A stretch of DNA of 38,015 nucleotides from Betaproteobacteria bacterium (lineage in GTDB: Bacteria > Pseudomonadota > Gammaproteobacteria > Burkholderiales > SG8-39). The notes under the pieces were generated by a model that ran no database searches, had not been told where the DNA came from, and worked only from the letters and a program-made list of their open reading frames with translations. Location: positions 1 through 38,015 of the forward strand of contig VBBY01000007.1 in NCBI GenBank assembly GCA_005881595.1, read 5' to 3'. Positions within the stretch are counted from its first letter, which is position 1. Every line of letters starts with the position of its first letter. The position numbers and the translations under genes were made by a program. This document shows, piece by piece, positions 26,657-35,535 of this stretch.

Positions 26657-28273
26657 GTGCAGCACTTCGGCAGCTTTGACTACGTGATCGCCGGCGCCGG
26701 AAGCGCCGGCTGCCTGCTCGCCAACCGCCTGTCCCGCGACCCGGACAGCCGCGTGCTGCTGCTCGAGGCGGGCGGGAGCGACGACTGGTTCTGGATCGAC
26801 GTGCCGGTCGGCTACCTCTACACCATCGCCAATCCGCGCACCGACTGGTGCTACCGGACCGAGCCCGACCCCTACCTCGCCGGCCGCTCGATCCATTACG
26901 CGCGCGGCCGGGTGCTGGGCGGCTCGTCCTCGATCAACGCCATGATCTACATGCGCGGCCAGCGGGAGGACTGGGACCACTGGGCCGCGCTCGGCAACCG
27001 CGGCTGGTCGTGGGACGACGTGCTGCCGGTCTTCAGGTCGCTGGAGGACTACCAGCGCGGCACCGCGGAGGGCTACGGCGCGGGCGGCGAGGTGCGCATC
27101 GAGGACCCGCGCGTGCGCTGGGATATCATCGATGCCTGGCGCGAGGCGGCCGCCGAGTGCGGCATCCCGCCGGTGAAAATGTTCAACGGCGGCGACAATT
27201 TCGGCTGCGCCTATTTCCAGATGAACCAGCGCCGCGGGCGGCGCTGGAGCGCGAGCCACGCTTTCCTGCGGCCGGCGCTGCAGCGCAAGAATCTCAGCGT
27301 GCTGACCGGGGCGCTGGTTTCCAGGGTGCGCACGCTGAACCGGCAGGCGCTAGGCATCGAGTTTTCCCGGGACGGACAGCCGCTCTACGCCGAAGCCAGG
27401 CGCGAGACGATCCTCGCCGCAGGCGCCATAGGCTCGCCGCAGCTGCTGCAGCTGTCCGGCATAGGAAAGGGAGATCTGCTCGACAGGCTTCAGATCCCGG
27501 TCGTCCACGATCTTCCCGGCGTGGGAGAGAATCTCCACGACCACCTGCAGATCCGCATGCAGTACAAGGTGAGGAACGTCAAGACGCTGAACGGCATGGC
27601 CAACAGCGTCTTCGGCAAGGCGGCGATGGCGCTCGAGTACCTGGCGTTCCGCACCGGGCCGCTCACCATGCCGCCGTCGCAGGCGGGCGCCTTCGCGAAG
27701 AGCGACCCGGGCCAGGCGACGCCGAACATCGAATGGCACGTGCAGCCGCTGTCTCTCGACAAGTTCGGCGAGCCGCTGCACGCGTTCCCGGCGATCACGC
27801 CGAGCGTGTGCAATCTGCGGCCGGCCTCGCGCGGCTGGGTGCGCGTCAAGTCGGCGGACCCGGCGGCGCACCCGGAAATCAGATTGAATTATCTCGAGAA
27901 GGAGGAAGACCGCAGGGTGGCGGTCGACGCGATGCGCTTCACCCGCCGCATCATGGCGGCGAAGGCCCTGGAAAAATATCTGCCCGAAGAATACCGGCCC
28001 GGACGCGGGGCCGAGTCGGACGCGGAGCTGCAGCAAGCCGCCGGCGAGCTAGGCACCACCATCTTCCATCCCGTCGGCACGTGCAAGATGGGCAGCGACG
28101 CGATGGCGGTGGTCGACGACGAGCTGCGCGTGCACGGCATCGCGCGTCTGCGCGTGATCGACGCGTCGATCTTCCCGCGCATCACCTCGGGAAACACCAA
28201 CGCGCCGACCTACGTGATCGCGGAGAAGGGCGCCAGGGCAATCTTGAAACCAACCGGGCGCTGCCCCATCTAA
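26657..28273 (+). CDS. GMC-family FAD oxidoreductase (choline-dehydrogenase-like)
   Basis: A 538-residue flavoenzyme oxidising an alcohol substrate. Features: FAD Rossmann motif VIAGAGSAGCLLANRLS (10-26), LLLEAGG, GRVLGGSSSINAMIYMRG (GMC signature 1), GAIGSPQLLQLSGIG (signature 2), and the C-terminal HPVGTCKMG and GNTNAPTYVIAEKGA containing the catalytic His and the conserved Asn. The start is GTG 26657, with AGGGGAGG at the right distance; an earlier in-frame ATG is less suitable since the Rossmann fold would sit too far in. Choline is only one possibility; there is no betaine aldehyde dehydrogenase or betI nearby. Only 40 bp separate it from the divergent DUF547 gene. Confidence 0.93.
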   Translation: MQHFGSFDYVIAGAGSAGCLLANRLSRDPDSRVLLLEAGGSDDWFWIDVPVGYLYTIANPRTDWCYRTEPDPYLAGRSIHYARGRVLGGSSSINAMIYMRGQREDWDHWAALGNRGWSWDDVLPVFRSLEDYQRGTAEGYGAGGEVRIEDPRVRWDIIDAWREAAAECGIPPVKMFNGGDNFGCAYFQMNQRRGRRWSASHAFLRPALQRKNLSVLTGALVSRVRTLNRQALGIEFSRDGQPLYAEARRETILAAGAIGSPQLLQLSGIGKGDLLDRLQIPVVHDLPGVGENLHDHLQIRMQYKVRNVKTLNGMANSVFGKAAMALEYLAFRTGPLTMPPSQAGAFAKSDPGQATPNIEWHVQPLSLDKFGEPLHAFPAITPSVCNLRPASRGWVRVKSADPAAHPEIRLNYLEKEEDRRVAVDAMRFTRRIMAAKALEKYLPEEYRPGRGAESDAELQQAAGELGTTIFHPVGTCKMGSDAMAVVDDELRVHGIARLRVIDASIFPRITSGNTNAPTYVIAEKGARAILKPTGRCPI

Positions 28274-28297
28274 CCGGGCACCAAGGAGAACGAACTC

Positions 28298-29170
28298 ATG
28301 AAGCGGATCATCCTGTTTCTCGCCACCAACATCGCGGTTCTGCTGGTGCTTTCCGTCGTCGTGAGCGTGCTTGGGCTCGACCGCTGGCTGATGGCCGACG
28401 GAATCGACTACACCACGCTGCTCGTGTTTTCGGCCGTGATGGGATTCGGCGGCTCGCTCCTGTCGCTGCTGATGTCGAAGACCATCGCCAAGTGGTCGAC
28501 CGGGGCGCAGGTGGTCGACGGCTCGGAAGGCACGACCCAGTACTGGCTGGTGCAGACGGTCAGGAAGCTCGCCGACAAGGCCGGCGTCGGCATGCCCGAG
28601 GTCGCCGTCTACGAGGGCCCGGCCAACGCGTTTGCCACCGGCGCGTTCAGGGACTCGGCGCTGGTCGCGGTCTCGAGCGGCCTGCTCGAGTCGATGAGCC
28701 GCGAGGAAGTCGAAGCCGTGCTGGGGCACGAGCTGTCGCACGTCGCCAACGGCGACATGGTGACGCTCACGCTGATCCAGGGGGTGCTGAACACCTTCGT
28801 GGTGTTCCTGTCGCGCGTCGTCGGCTATCTCGTCGACAAGGCGGTGTTTCGCACCGAGCGCGGCATCGGCCCCGGCTTCTACATCACCGTGATCGTGTGC
28901 CAGATCCTGTTCGGCATCCTGGCCTCGATGATCGTCGCCTGGTTCTCGCGCTACCGCGAGTTCCGCGCCGACGCGGGCTCGGCGCGGCTGCTCGGCTCGC
29001 CGCAGCCGATGATCGCCGCGCTGTCGCGCCTGGGCGGGATCCAGACCAACGGGCTGCCCGAGTCGGTGAAGGCCTTCGGCATCGCCAGCCGCTCGGGCCT
29101 GTTCAACCTCTTCGCCACCCATCCCCCGATCGAGGTGCGCATCGCCGCGCTCCAGGCGCGCAGCAGCTGA
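28298..29170 (+). CDS. htpX: Membrane zinc protease HtpX
   Basis: An inner-membrane M48 metalloprotease for membrane-protein quality control, 290 residues. Two N-terminal membrane segments (about 4-26 and 40-60), then the cytoplasmic catalytic site GHELSH (His144, Glu145, His148) with third ligand Glu221 in [12 protein letters not shown], and two further hydrophobic segments between 155 and 215. Length and layout equal E. coli HtpX. AAGGAG stands 9 nt before ATG 28298. It lies 24 bp after the GMC stop and its own stop overlaps the next gene, forming a run of co-oriented genes. No heat-shock promoter was recognised. Confidence 0.96.
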   Translation: MKRIILFLATNIAVLLVLSVVVSVLGLDRWLMADGIDYTTLLVFSAVMGFGGSLLSLLMSKTIAKWSTGAQVVDGSEGTTQYWLVQTVRKLADKAGVGMPEVAVYEGPANAFATGAFRDSALVAVSSGLLESMSREEVEAVLGHELSHVANGDMVTLTLIQGVLNTFVVFLSRVVGYLVDKAVFRTERGIGPGFYITVIVCQILFGILASMIVAWFSRYREFRADAGSARLLGSPQPMIAALSRLGGIQTNGLPESVKAFGIASRSGLFNLFATHPPIEVRIAALQARSS

Positions 29171-30042
29171 AAGCCCTGCTCGCCTGGTATTTCGTAGCCG
29201 TCTGGGGCGCCGGCTACGTCGCGACGAAGCTGGGGCTGCAGTACGCCCCGCCGTTTACCTTTCTCAGCCTTCGCTTCTTCTTCGGTCTCGCGGTTCTGCT
29301 TCCCATCGTTTTCATCTGGAAGGCGGCGTGGCCGAGGAGCCGCGCCGAGCTCGGCCATCTCGCGGTCGCCGGGCTGCTGATGCACGCAGTACAGCTCGGC
29401 GGCAGCCACTACGCGCAATACCTCGGCATGTCGGCGGGCGTCGCCGCGCTGATCATCTCCTGCCAGCCGCTGCTGACCGCGGGGGTTGCCTCCAGGTTCC
29501 TGAACGAGAGGCTGGCGCCGGGGCAGTGGGCCGGGGTGTTCATCGGCCTCGCCGGCGTCGCGCTGGTGGTCTGGCACAAGATCGACATCCGTGAAGTCAC
29601 GCTCGGCAGCCTGGCCGGCACTCTGGTGGCCCTTGCCGGGGTCACCTCCGCCACCCTCTACCAGAAGGTTTTTTCGCCGCGGTCCGATCTGAAAGCCGCC
29701 GCGGTGATCCAGTTCGCAGCCTCGCTCGCGGTCCTCGCGCCGCTCGCTCTTGCGGTGGAGGGCTTCAAGTTCACCTGGGCGTGGGAAATGGCGGCGGCGA
29801 TCGCGTTTCTCGTGATCTTCGCCTCGATCCTCGGGGTGATGGTCCTGTACTGGCTGCTGCGCCACGGCGGCGCGGCCCGCGTCACGAGCATGATGTATCT
29901 TCCGCCGGTGTTCGCGGTGGCGCTCGAGCTGGCGCTGTTCGGGGTCGCGCCGGGCTGGCTGACGGTCCTCGGCATGGCCGTGGCGTGCGGCGGCGTCGCG
30001 ATGACCCTCTGGAGTCCGCGCTGGCGATCGTCTACTTCGTAA
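29167..30042 (+). CDS. EamA/DMT-family transporter, probable CTG start
   Basis: An inner-membrane transporter of 291 residues with ten hydrophobic segments in two EamA repeats ([20 protein letters not shown] at the N-terminus; [20 protein letters not shown] in the second). The expected start M-K-A-L-L-A-W corresponds to CTG at 29167, overlapping the htpX stop as CTGA, the same geometry as the ATGA/TTGA couplings elsewhere in the window. The first in-frame ATG lies near 29378 and would remove about two membrane helices; no in-frame ATG, GTG or TTG is found close upstream. Substrate unknown. Confidence 0.88.
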   Translation: MKALLAWYFVAVWGAGYVATKLGLQYAPPFTFLSLRFFFGLAVLLPIVFIWKAAWPRSRAELGHLAVAGLLMHAVQLGGSHYAQYLGMSAGVAALIISCQPLLTAGVASRFLNERLAPGQWAGVFIGLAGVALVVWHKIDIREVTLGSLAGTLVALAGVTSATLYQKVFSPRSDLKAAAVIQFAASLAVLAPLALAVEGFKFTWAWEMAAAIAFLVIFASILGVMVLYWLLRHGGAARVTSMMYLPPVFAVALELALFGVAPGWLTVLGMAVACGGVAMTLWSPRWRSSTS

Positions 30043-31148
30043 CGCTCAACGCCCTCGGCCACCTGGCGTTCGTCGGCAGCCGCATGACCACCGCGCTGTT
30101 CGCGCTGCAGCTCGGTGCCTCGCCGCTCACCGTCGGCGCGCTGATGTCCCTGTTCGCGCTCCTGCCGATGCTGCTGTCGGTGGCGAGCGGCCGGCTAATC
30201 GACCGCGCCGGCCCGCGTCGGCCGCTCGCGGCCGCCTTCGCCGCGCTCGCCTGCGGCACCGCGCTGCCGTTTTTATTTCCTTCCCTGCAGATTCTGTTTC
30301 TTTCCAGCACGCTCCTCGGCCTGGCTTTCATGTGCGTGCACATCGGCATGAACAGCGTCATCGGCGCGCACGGCGCGCCCGAGCAGCGCGCGCTCAATTT
30401 CTCGTGGCTGGCCCTCGGCTTCTCGTTCTCCGGCTCGCTCGGCCCGCTGGTCGCCGGCTACGCGATCGAAGGCTTCGGCCATGCGGGCGCGTTCCTCGTG
30501 CTCTCGTTCTTTCCGCTGCTCGCGCTGGGCCTGCTGCTAGCGCGCAGGCGAGCGCTGCCGCGGCCCGATCGCTCATCGGGACCCCGCCACCTGCTCGATC
30601 TGTTCCGCGTGCCCGGGCTGCGGCGCACGTTCATCGTCAGCGCGATGCTGGCGATGGGCTGGGACCTGTACTCGTTCCTGATGCCGCTCTACGGGGCGCG
30701 CCTCGGCCTCGCGGCCGCCACCATCGGCAGCATCATGGCCAGCTTCGCCCTGGCGACTTTCGTGGTGCGGCTGGCGATGCCGGTGCTGATCCGGCGCGTG
30801 CGCCAATGGCGGGTCCTGGTCGCCTCGATGGCGATCGCCGGCGCGAGCTACGTGCTGTTTCCCTTCGTCACCAGCGTGCCGCTGCTGATGGCCGATTCCT
30901 TCGCGCTCGGCCTCGGGCTCGGCTGCGCGCAGCCGGTCATCATGTCCCTGCTCTATGAGGCGTCGCCGCCCGGCCGCCAGGGCGAGGCGGTCGGCGTGCG
31001 CACCACCATGATCAATGCGAGCTCTACGTTCATCCCGCTCGCCTCGGGCGCGCTCTCGGTCGCCGCCGGCAGCATGGCGCCGGCGTTCTGGCTGCTCGCG
31101 GCCTGCCTTCTCGCCGGCGCCTGGTTCGCGCGCCGGCGGGTCAGGTAA
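29985..31148 (+). CDS. MFS transporter, start uncertain
   Basis: A twelve-helix major facilitator, about 375-387 residues: SRMTTALFALQLGASPLTVGALMSLFALLPMLLSVASGRLIDRAGPRR in the first half contains the loop 2-3 motif (G-x-L-x-D-R-x-G-R-R-type). GTG 29985 is the nearest conventional start and overlaps the EamA gene by 58 bp. Alternatively CTG 30021, with GGAG at 30011-30014 and a 6-nt spacer, begins just before the first helix ([20 protein letters not shown]) and overlaps by only 22 bp. I cannot decide between them. Substrate unknown; likely efflux or small-metabolite transport. Confidence 0.85.
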   Translation: MRRRRDDPLESALAIVYFVTLNALGHLAFVGSRMTTALFALQLGASPLTVGALMSLFALLPMLLSVASGRLIDRAGPRRPLAAAFAALACGTALPFLFPSLQILFLSSTLLGLAFMCVHIGMNSVIGAHGAPEQRALNFSWLALGFSFSGSLGPLVAGYAIEGFGHAGAFLVLSFFPLLALGLLLARRRALPRPDRSSGPRHLLDLFRVPGLRRTFIVSAMLAMGWDLYSFLMPLYGARLGLAAATIGSIMASFALATFVVRLAMPVLIRRVRQWRVLVASMAIAGASYVLFPFVTSVPLLMADSFALGLGLGCAQPVIMSLLYEASPPGRQGEAVGVRTTMINASSTFIPLASGALSVAAGSMAPAFWLLAACLLAGAWFARRRVR

Positions 31149-31154
31149 CCGCTG

Positions 31155-32126
31155 TCAGTCGTCGTCCCGCGGCACCAGGGCCAGGACACGCAGCGCCGAG
31201 CCAGTCCCGCCCAGGATCCTGAGCGGCGGCACCACGACCACGAACTCATAGGCCTTGGCCTTCGCCAGCTCCTCGAGATTGAGGTTCTCGATGATGAAAA
31301 TGCCGGAATCCGCAATTACCCGCATGTGGACCGGAAACACCTGCGTCTTCCCGTCTGCGACAGCGATGGGCGGTCGCTTCTCGAACGTCAAGGTGTCGTC
31401 GCCGACCACGCGCGCGCCGTTGCCGATGAGGTAGTTCGCGGCATCGAGGCTGGGCCCCGGGGAGAACGCGCCGTTATAGGTTGCCTCGCCACCCTTGAAG
31501 TACTGCCCCCAGCCGGTTCGAATGAATACCGTGTCGCCCTTTTTGAGCCTTACTCCCTGCTGCCTGGCCGCCTGGCGCAGGTGCTCGGAGGTGATCTCGA
31601 AATCCGCCGGCAGCGGGCTGGAGTTGCCGCGCACCATGGCCGCGACGTCGAGCAGCACGCCGCGGTTGATCAGCAGGTCGCTCGGGAACTTGTCGATCGC
31701 GAGGTTGGCTCCGACACCGCTGGCGCCGATGCCGTCCGGATTGCTGGTCGCCGCCGCGGCATCGACACCGCCGAAAAGCTTTCCGTCGCGGCCGATGTGC
31801 CCGATCGCATCGATGCTGGGCGCGCCGTGCTGACCGCTGAAATGCTGCACCTCGGCGGTAAAGGACAGCTGCCCCACCGGGTTTTCGCCGAATGGGCCGA
31901 ACGCGCCTCTCGTATTTGCGTGGGTCGCGCTGAGGGCGAACGAGTAGAACGGGTTCACCGCGGCGACGGGTGAAGTAATCTCCCAGTTATGCGACAGATC
32001 GATGAGCCGGGCTTTCTTGACGGTGCGCAACAGGTCGCCGACCCGGTCGGAGTCTTCGGCGTAGGCGGCAGTGAATGACGCGAGCGACAGCAGGACTGCC
32101 GCGCCCGCCAATTTTACGAAACGCAT
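31155..32126 (-). CDS. Exported cyclase-family (kynurenine-formamidase-like) hydrolase
   Basis: A 323-residue protein with a signal peptide ([23 protein letters not shown]), hence periplasmic. The remainder fits the cyclase family PF04199: [14 protein letters not shown] at the start, [19 protein letters not shown] as the metal-binding H-G-x-x-x-D-x-x-x-H segment, [15 protein letters not shown], and a C-terminal [23 protein letters not shown]. The usual HxGTHxDxPxH has diverged (Ala-Pro-Ser for Thr-His). Known members hydrolyse amides or lactones such as N-formylkynurenine; the substrate is unknown. AAGGAGGGG precedes the ATG at 32126. It converges with the MFS gene across 6 bp. Confidence 0.88.
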   Translation of the reverse strand: MRFVKLAGAAVLLSLASFTAAYAEDSDRVGDLLRTVKKARLIDLSHNWEITSPVAAVNPFYSFALSATHANTRGAFGPFGENPVGQLSFTAEVQHFSGQHGAPSIDAIGHIGRDGKLFGGVDAAAATSNPDGIGASGVGANLAIDKFPSDLLINRGVLLDVAAMVRGNSSPLPADFEITSEHLRQAARQQGVRLKKGDTVFIRTGWGQYFKGGEATYNGAFSPGPSLDAANYLIGNGARVVGDDTLTFEKRPPIAVADGKTQVFPVHMRVIADSGIFIIENLNLEELAKAKAYEFVVVVPPLRILGGTGSALRVLALVPRDDD

Positions 32127-32179
32127 GGCTCCCCTCCTTCCCTGAAAGGACTTCGATCATACGCCCGAAGCGGCTCGCG

Positions 32180-32185
32180 TAAAAT
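32180..32185 (+). promoter_or_regulatory. Candidate -10 box (TAAAAT) 7 nt before fbp ATG
   Basis: TAAAAT is followed by GCCCACA and the ATG at 32193, with no Shine-Dalgarno. An upstream in-frame ATG (32184) lies inside the box itself, supporting 32193 as the real start of a leaderless mRNA. Confidence 0.4.
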
Positions 32186-32192
32186 GCCCACA

Positions 32193-33197
32193 ATGCGGCG
32201 CGTCCACCTGACGCAGTTCCTGATCGAGCGGCAGCGCGACAAGAAGCTGATCAACGCCGACCTGCGCCTGCTGATCGAGACCATCGCCCGCGCCTGCAAG
32301 GCGATCAGCACGCGCGTCAACAAGGGCGCGCTCGGCGACGGCCTGGGCGGCGCGGCGACCCGCAACGTGCACGGCGAGGTGCAGAAGAAGCTCGACGTGC
32401 TGTCCAACGAGATCCTGCTCGAGGCCAACGAATGGGGCGGCAACCTGGCCGCCCTCGCCTCCGAGGAGATGGAGAACCCGCGGCCGATCCCGACCCGCTA
32501 TCCGCGCGGCGAGTACCTGCTGCTGTTCGATCCGCTGGACGGCTCCTCCAACATCGACGTCAACATCTCGGTTGGCACCATCTTCTCGGTGCTGCGCTGC
32601 CCGAAGCTGGCCGACGGCAGGGACTGCGACCCGGACGAGAAGGCGTTCCTGCAGCCGGGACGCTCGCAGGTGGCGGCGGGGTTCGCGGTCTACGGGCCGA
32701 CCACCGTCCTGGTGCTCACCGTCGGCGACGGGACGCATGCCTTCACGCTCGACCGCGAGTCCTTTACCTTCGTGCTGACCCACGGCGACATCCGCATTCC
32801 GCAGGACACCGAAGAGTTCGCGATCAACACCTCGAACATGCGCCGCTGGGAGCCGCCGGTGAAGCGCTACATCGACGAATGCCTCGCCGGGAGCGACGGG
32901 CCGCGCGGCAAGGATTTCAACATGCGCTGGGTCGCCTCGATGGTGGCGGACGTGTTCCGGGTGCTCTCGCGCGGCGGCATCTTCATGTACCCGCGCGACT
33001 CCAAGAACAAGGACGGCCGTTTGCGTCTCATGTACGAGGCGAACCCGATGGCGCTGATCGTCGAGCAGGCGGGCGGCGCGGCGACCGACGGGCGCGCGCC
33101 GATCCTCGACCTCCAGCCGAAAGGGCTGCATCAGCGGGTCGCGGTGATCCTCGGGTCCAGGAACGAGGTCGAGCGCGTGACCTCGTACCACAAATGA
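32193..33197 (+). CDS. fbp: Fructose-1,6-bisphosphatase, class I
   Basis: Gluconeogenic enzyme converting fructose 1,6-bisphosphate to fructose 6-phosphate. The 334-residue protein has the metal-binding ASEEME (about 89-94), [12 protein letters not shown] (113-124), the sugar-phosphate region [23 protein letters not shown] and the C-terminal [24 protein letters not shown]. Length and order match class I Fbp. ATG 32193 is preferred over 32184 on protein pattern (M-R-R-x-x-L-T-x-F-L-I-E) and because the latter overlaps a -10-like box. It is followed by a strong terminator, so it is probably monocistronic. It is divergent from the exported cyclase gene with a 66-bp gap. Confidence 0.97.
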   Translation: MRRVHLTQFLIERQRDKKLINADLRLLIETIARACKAISTRVNKGALGDGLGGAATRNVHGEVQKKLDVLSNEILLEANEWGGNLAALASEEMENPRPIPTRYPRGEYLLLFDPLDGSSNIDVNISVGTIFSVLRCPKLADGRDCDPDEKAFLQPGRSQVAAGFAVYGPTTVLVLTVGDGTHAFTLDRESFTFVLTHGDIRIPQDTEEFAINTSNMRRWEPPVKRYIDECLAGSDGPRGKDFNMRWVASMVADVFRVLSRGGIFMYPRDSKNKDGRLRLMYEANPMALIVEQAGGAATDGRAPILDLQPKGLHQRVAVILGSRNEVERVTSYHK

Positions 33198-33198
33198 A

Positions 33199-33230
33199 AA
33201 GGCCGCAGGCGCAGCCCTGCGGCCTTCTTC
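33199..33230. terminator. Bidirectional hairpin terminator between fbp and the SWIB gene
   Basis: AAGGCCGCAGG (33199-33209) pairs perfectly with CCTGCGGCCTT (33216-33226) over a 6-nt loop. On the plus strand CTTCTCCC follows, only partly T-rich; on the minus strand the stem ends in TTTT. It probably serves both converging genes. Confidence 0.85.
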
Positions 33231-33246
33231 TCCCTTTGAATGTGGT

Positions 33247-33534
33247 CTACTTGAGGTGGCGGCTGACCAGCTTGGTCATCTCGAACATCGACACCTGGTT
33301 CTTGCCGCCGAAGACGGACTTGAGCTTGTCGTCCGCGTTGATCATGCGGCGGTTTTTCTTGTCCTGCAGGCTATTACGCTTGATATAGCCCCAGATCTTC
33401 TTGGTCACTTCGGTGCGCGGCATTGAGCCGGAGCCGACCACGGCGGCGAGCACTGCGCTCGGGCTCATCGGCTTCATGAATGCTGCATTTGGCTTGCGCT
33501 TCTTGCCACTCTTCTTCGCCTTCTTCTTCGCCAT
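33247..33534 (-). CDS. SWIB/MDM2-domain protein
   Basis: A 95-residue basic protein: a Lys-rich N-terminus (MAKKKAKKSGKKRKPNAAFMKPM) followed by a complete SWIB fold (SAVLAAVVGSGSMPRTEVTKKIWGYIKRNSLQDKKNRRMINADDKLKSVFGGKNQVSMFEMTKLVSRHL). Stand-alone SWIB proteins occur in Chlamydiae and many Betaproteobacteria and may be nucleoid- or topoisomerase-associated; the function is not settled. AGAGGAG precedes ATG 33534 at a good distance. Monocistronic, ending at the shared terminator. Confidence 0.93.
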   Translation of the reverse strand: MAKKKAKKSGKKRKPNAAFMKPMSPSAVLAAVVGSGSMPRTEVTKKIWGYIKRNSLQDKKNRRMINADDKLKSVFGGKNQVSMFEMTKLVSRHLK

Positions 33535-33697
33535 CTCGATTCTCCTCTGAACGATACGGTTCGCTAGTCGATCCAGGATCTGCTCCGCTGGCGGGCAGCG
33601 GTGGCGACACGATGCCGAATCCTGCGATGCATGTCAACGATTTTCACTGGAGGAGCGCGGCGTTTTCCCTCGGCAGTCTGAATTCAGCCACGTTCGG

Positions 33698-33722
33698 AGG
33701 CACCTAAATGCGCCAGGTGCCT
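33698..33722. promoter_or_regulatory. Inverted repeat overlapping the pdxH promoter
   Basis: AGGCACCT (33698-33705) and AGGTGCCT (33715-33722) are perfect 8-bp inverted arms around a 9-nt spacer, ending 4 bp before the TAAAAT box. If that box is the -10, the palindrome covers the spacer and -35 zone, a classical operator position. As RNA it would form a hairpin, but no T-run follows. Confidence 0.45.
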
Positions 33723-33725
33723 GGG

Positions 33726-33731
33726 TAAAAT
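33726..33731 (+). promoter_or_regulatory. Candidate -10 box (TAAAAT) 6 nt before pdxH ATG
   Basis: TAAAAT is followed by GACACG and the ATG at 33738; no Shine-Dalgarno. It fits a leaderless transcript for pdxH. Confidence 0.4.
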
Positions 33732-33737
33732 GACACG

Positions 33738-34370
33738 ATGAACGTCGCCAAGCTGCGACAAGAGTACATGCGGGCGGGCCTCTCCGAGGTAGACGCCGAC
33801 CGCGATCCGCTGCGCCAGTTCGAGCATTGGCTCGAGGACGCGCTGCGCGCGCGCCTGCCGCTGCCCAACGCGGCAACGCTTGCCACTGTATCGGAAGCGG
33901 GCACGCCCGCCGCCCGGGCGGTGCTCCTGAAAGGCATCGAGCGCGGCGGCTTCGTCTTCTACACCAACTACCGCAGCCGCAAGGGCCGCGAGCTGGACGC
34001 GCGCGCCGCCGCGTGCCTGGTGGTCCTGTGGTCGGACCTGGAGCGGCAAGTCCGCATCGAGGGCAGCGTCGAGAAGCTGAGCGCCGAGGAATCGGACGCG
34101 TACTTTGCGACCCGGCCGCTGGGCGCCCGGCTCTCCGCCTGGGCCTCGGCGCAGAGCGAGCGCGTGCCGGACCGCGCCGCGCTGGAGGCCGCCATGGAGG
34201 AAGCCCGTAAACGCCATGGCGAGCGCCCCCTTCGGCCCCCTCACTGGGGCGGCTACCGCGTGATTCCGCAGAGCATCGAGTTCTGGCAGGGCCGCGCCGA
34301 CCGGCTGCACGACCGCCTGCTTTATACGCGAGGCGGAGGCGGCTGGAGAATCGAGCGGCTTGCGCCCTAG
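33738..34370 (+). CDS. pdxH: Pyridoxamine/pyridoxine 5'-phosphate oxidase
   Basis: An FMN enzyme forming pyridoxal 5'-phosphate, 210 residues. Family landmarks: LRQEYMRAGLSEVDADRDPLRQFEHWLEDAL, then AATLATVSEAGTPAARAVLLKGIERGGFVFYTNYRSRKGREL (FMN site), LVVLWSDLERQVRIEGSVEKL, TRPLGARLSAWASAQS, and the C-terminal PPHWGGYRVIPQSIEFWQGRADRLHDRL containing the conserved R-x-H. Length equals the family norm. The start has a -10-like box and palindrome upstream but no Shine-Dalgarno. The 3' end overlaps the MFS start by 11 bp. Confidence 0.97.
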   Translation: MNVAKLRQEYMRAGLSEVDADRDPLRQFEHWLEDALRARLPLPNAATLATVSEAGTPAARAVLLKGIERGGFVFYTNYRSRKGRELDARAAACLVVLWSDLERQVRIEGSVEKLSAEESDAYFATRPLGARLSAWASAQSERVPDRAALEAAMEEARKRHGERPLRPPHWGGYRVIPQSIEFWQGRADRLHDRLLYTRGGGGWRIERLAP

Positions 34371-35535
34371 CGACGCTTCGCGGAGCCGCGAGGCGATCCT
34401 GCTCCTTGCGCTGGCGGGGTTCAATGCGGGCATCTCGCTGCGCTGCGTCGAGCCGATGCTGCCCAGGCTGGCCGTCGAATTCGACAGCAGCGTGTCGGCG
34501 GCTGCGTCGGTCATGACCGCGTTCGCCTTCGCCTACGCGGGGGCGGTCCTGGTGCAGGGCCCGCTCGGCGATCGCTTCGGCAAGCTGCGGGTCGTCACCC
34601 TCGCCATGGCGCTCTCCGGCGCGGCATGCATCGGCTGCGCGTTCGCCTGGAGCCTCGGCTCGCTCGCCGCGCTGCGCTTCGTCACCGCGATTTTCGCCTC
34701 GGCCTCGGTCGCGCTCGGCATGGCCTACATCGGCGACGTCGTGCCGCTGGAGCAGCGCCAGCCGACCATCGCGCACTTCATCGCCGGCTCGCTGCTCGGA
34801 CAGACCCTGGGGCCGCTCTTCGGCGGCGTCTTCACGGACTGGGCCGGGTGGCGCGCCTCGTTCGTCGTCCTCGGCGCGGTGTTCCTCCTGGTATCGCTGA
34901 TCCTCTTCGTGCGCACGGCGCAGAGCTGGCCTCGCCCGGCGCCCGGGCGCTTCTCGCCGCTCGCCATCCACCGTACGCTGCTCTCGCGCCCGTCAGTGCG
35001 CTGGCTGGTCGGCACCGGGGTGGCGGAAACGTTCTTCTTTTTCGGCGCCTATGCCTTCCTCGGCGCCTTCTTCAAGCTGCGCTACGACCTGTCGTTCACC
35101 GTCATCGGCCTGCTTCTCGCCGGCTACGGGCTGGGCGGCCTGCTCTATAGCGCGCTGGTCGGCTGGCTGATCCGCGCTCTCGGCGAGCGCGGCCTGGTGC
35201 TGGCGGGGGGCGCGCTCGGCTGCCTGCTGTTCGCGGCCGTCGCCGTCGCGCCGCATTGGGCGTATACCATTCCCTGCACCCTCGGCCTGGGCCTCGCCTT
35301 CTATATGATCCATAACACCGTGCAGCTCAAGGCGACGGAGGTTGCGCCCGACGCGCGCGGCGCGGCCGTAGCGCTCTACGCCTCGGCATGGGCAAGCGGC
35401 CAGGCGACCGGGGTGGCGGCCATGGGCGTGGCGGTTGCCTGGTTCGACTACGCGCCGATGATTGCGGCCTTCGGCCTGGGCTTCGGGTTGCTCGGCGTGT
35501 GGCTGCGCTCCAATCTGCAGCGCTTCAGGCCTTGA
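34360..35535 (+). CDS. MFS transporter (DHA1-like)
   Basis: A twelve-helix major facilitator of 391 residues. The first half has AGFNAGISLRCVEPMLPRLAVEF, the loop motif GPLGDRFGKLRVV and the helix-4/5 region SLLGQTLGPLFGGVFTDWAGWR, the antiporter-like G-x(8)-G-P-x-x-G-G pattern. It is probably a drug or metabolite exporter. It starts at TTG 34360, overlapping pdxH by 11 bp, with GGAG about 11 nt upstream; no better start is near. Its stop overlaps the phosphotransferase start as TTGA, so transport and phosphotransferase may be functionally tied. Confidence 0.9.
   Translation: MRPSDASRSREAILLLALAGFNAGISLRCVEPMLPRLAVEFDSSVSAAASVMTAFAFAYAGAVLVQGPLGDRFGKLRVVTLAMALSGAACIGCAFAWSLGSLAALRFVTAIFASASVALGMAYIGDVVPLEQRQPTIAHFIAGSLLGQTLGPLFGGVFTDWAGWRASFVVLGAVFLLVSLILFVRTAQSWPRPAPGRFSPLAIHRTLLSRPSVRWLVGTGVAETFFFFGAYAFLGAFFKLRYDLSFTVIGLLLAGYGLGGLLYSALVGWLIRALGERGLVLAGGALGCLLFAAVAVAPHWAYTIPCTLGLGLAFYMIHNTVQLKATEVAPDARGAAVALYASAWASGQATGVAAMGVAVAWFDYAPMIAAFGLGFGLLGVWLRSNLQRFRP

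Noticed and set aside
26848-29166. Very long upstream extension of the EamA frame through the GMC and htpX genes
   Set aside because: It is out of frame with two well-supported genes; only the part after 29167 has membrane-protein composition.
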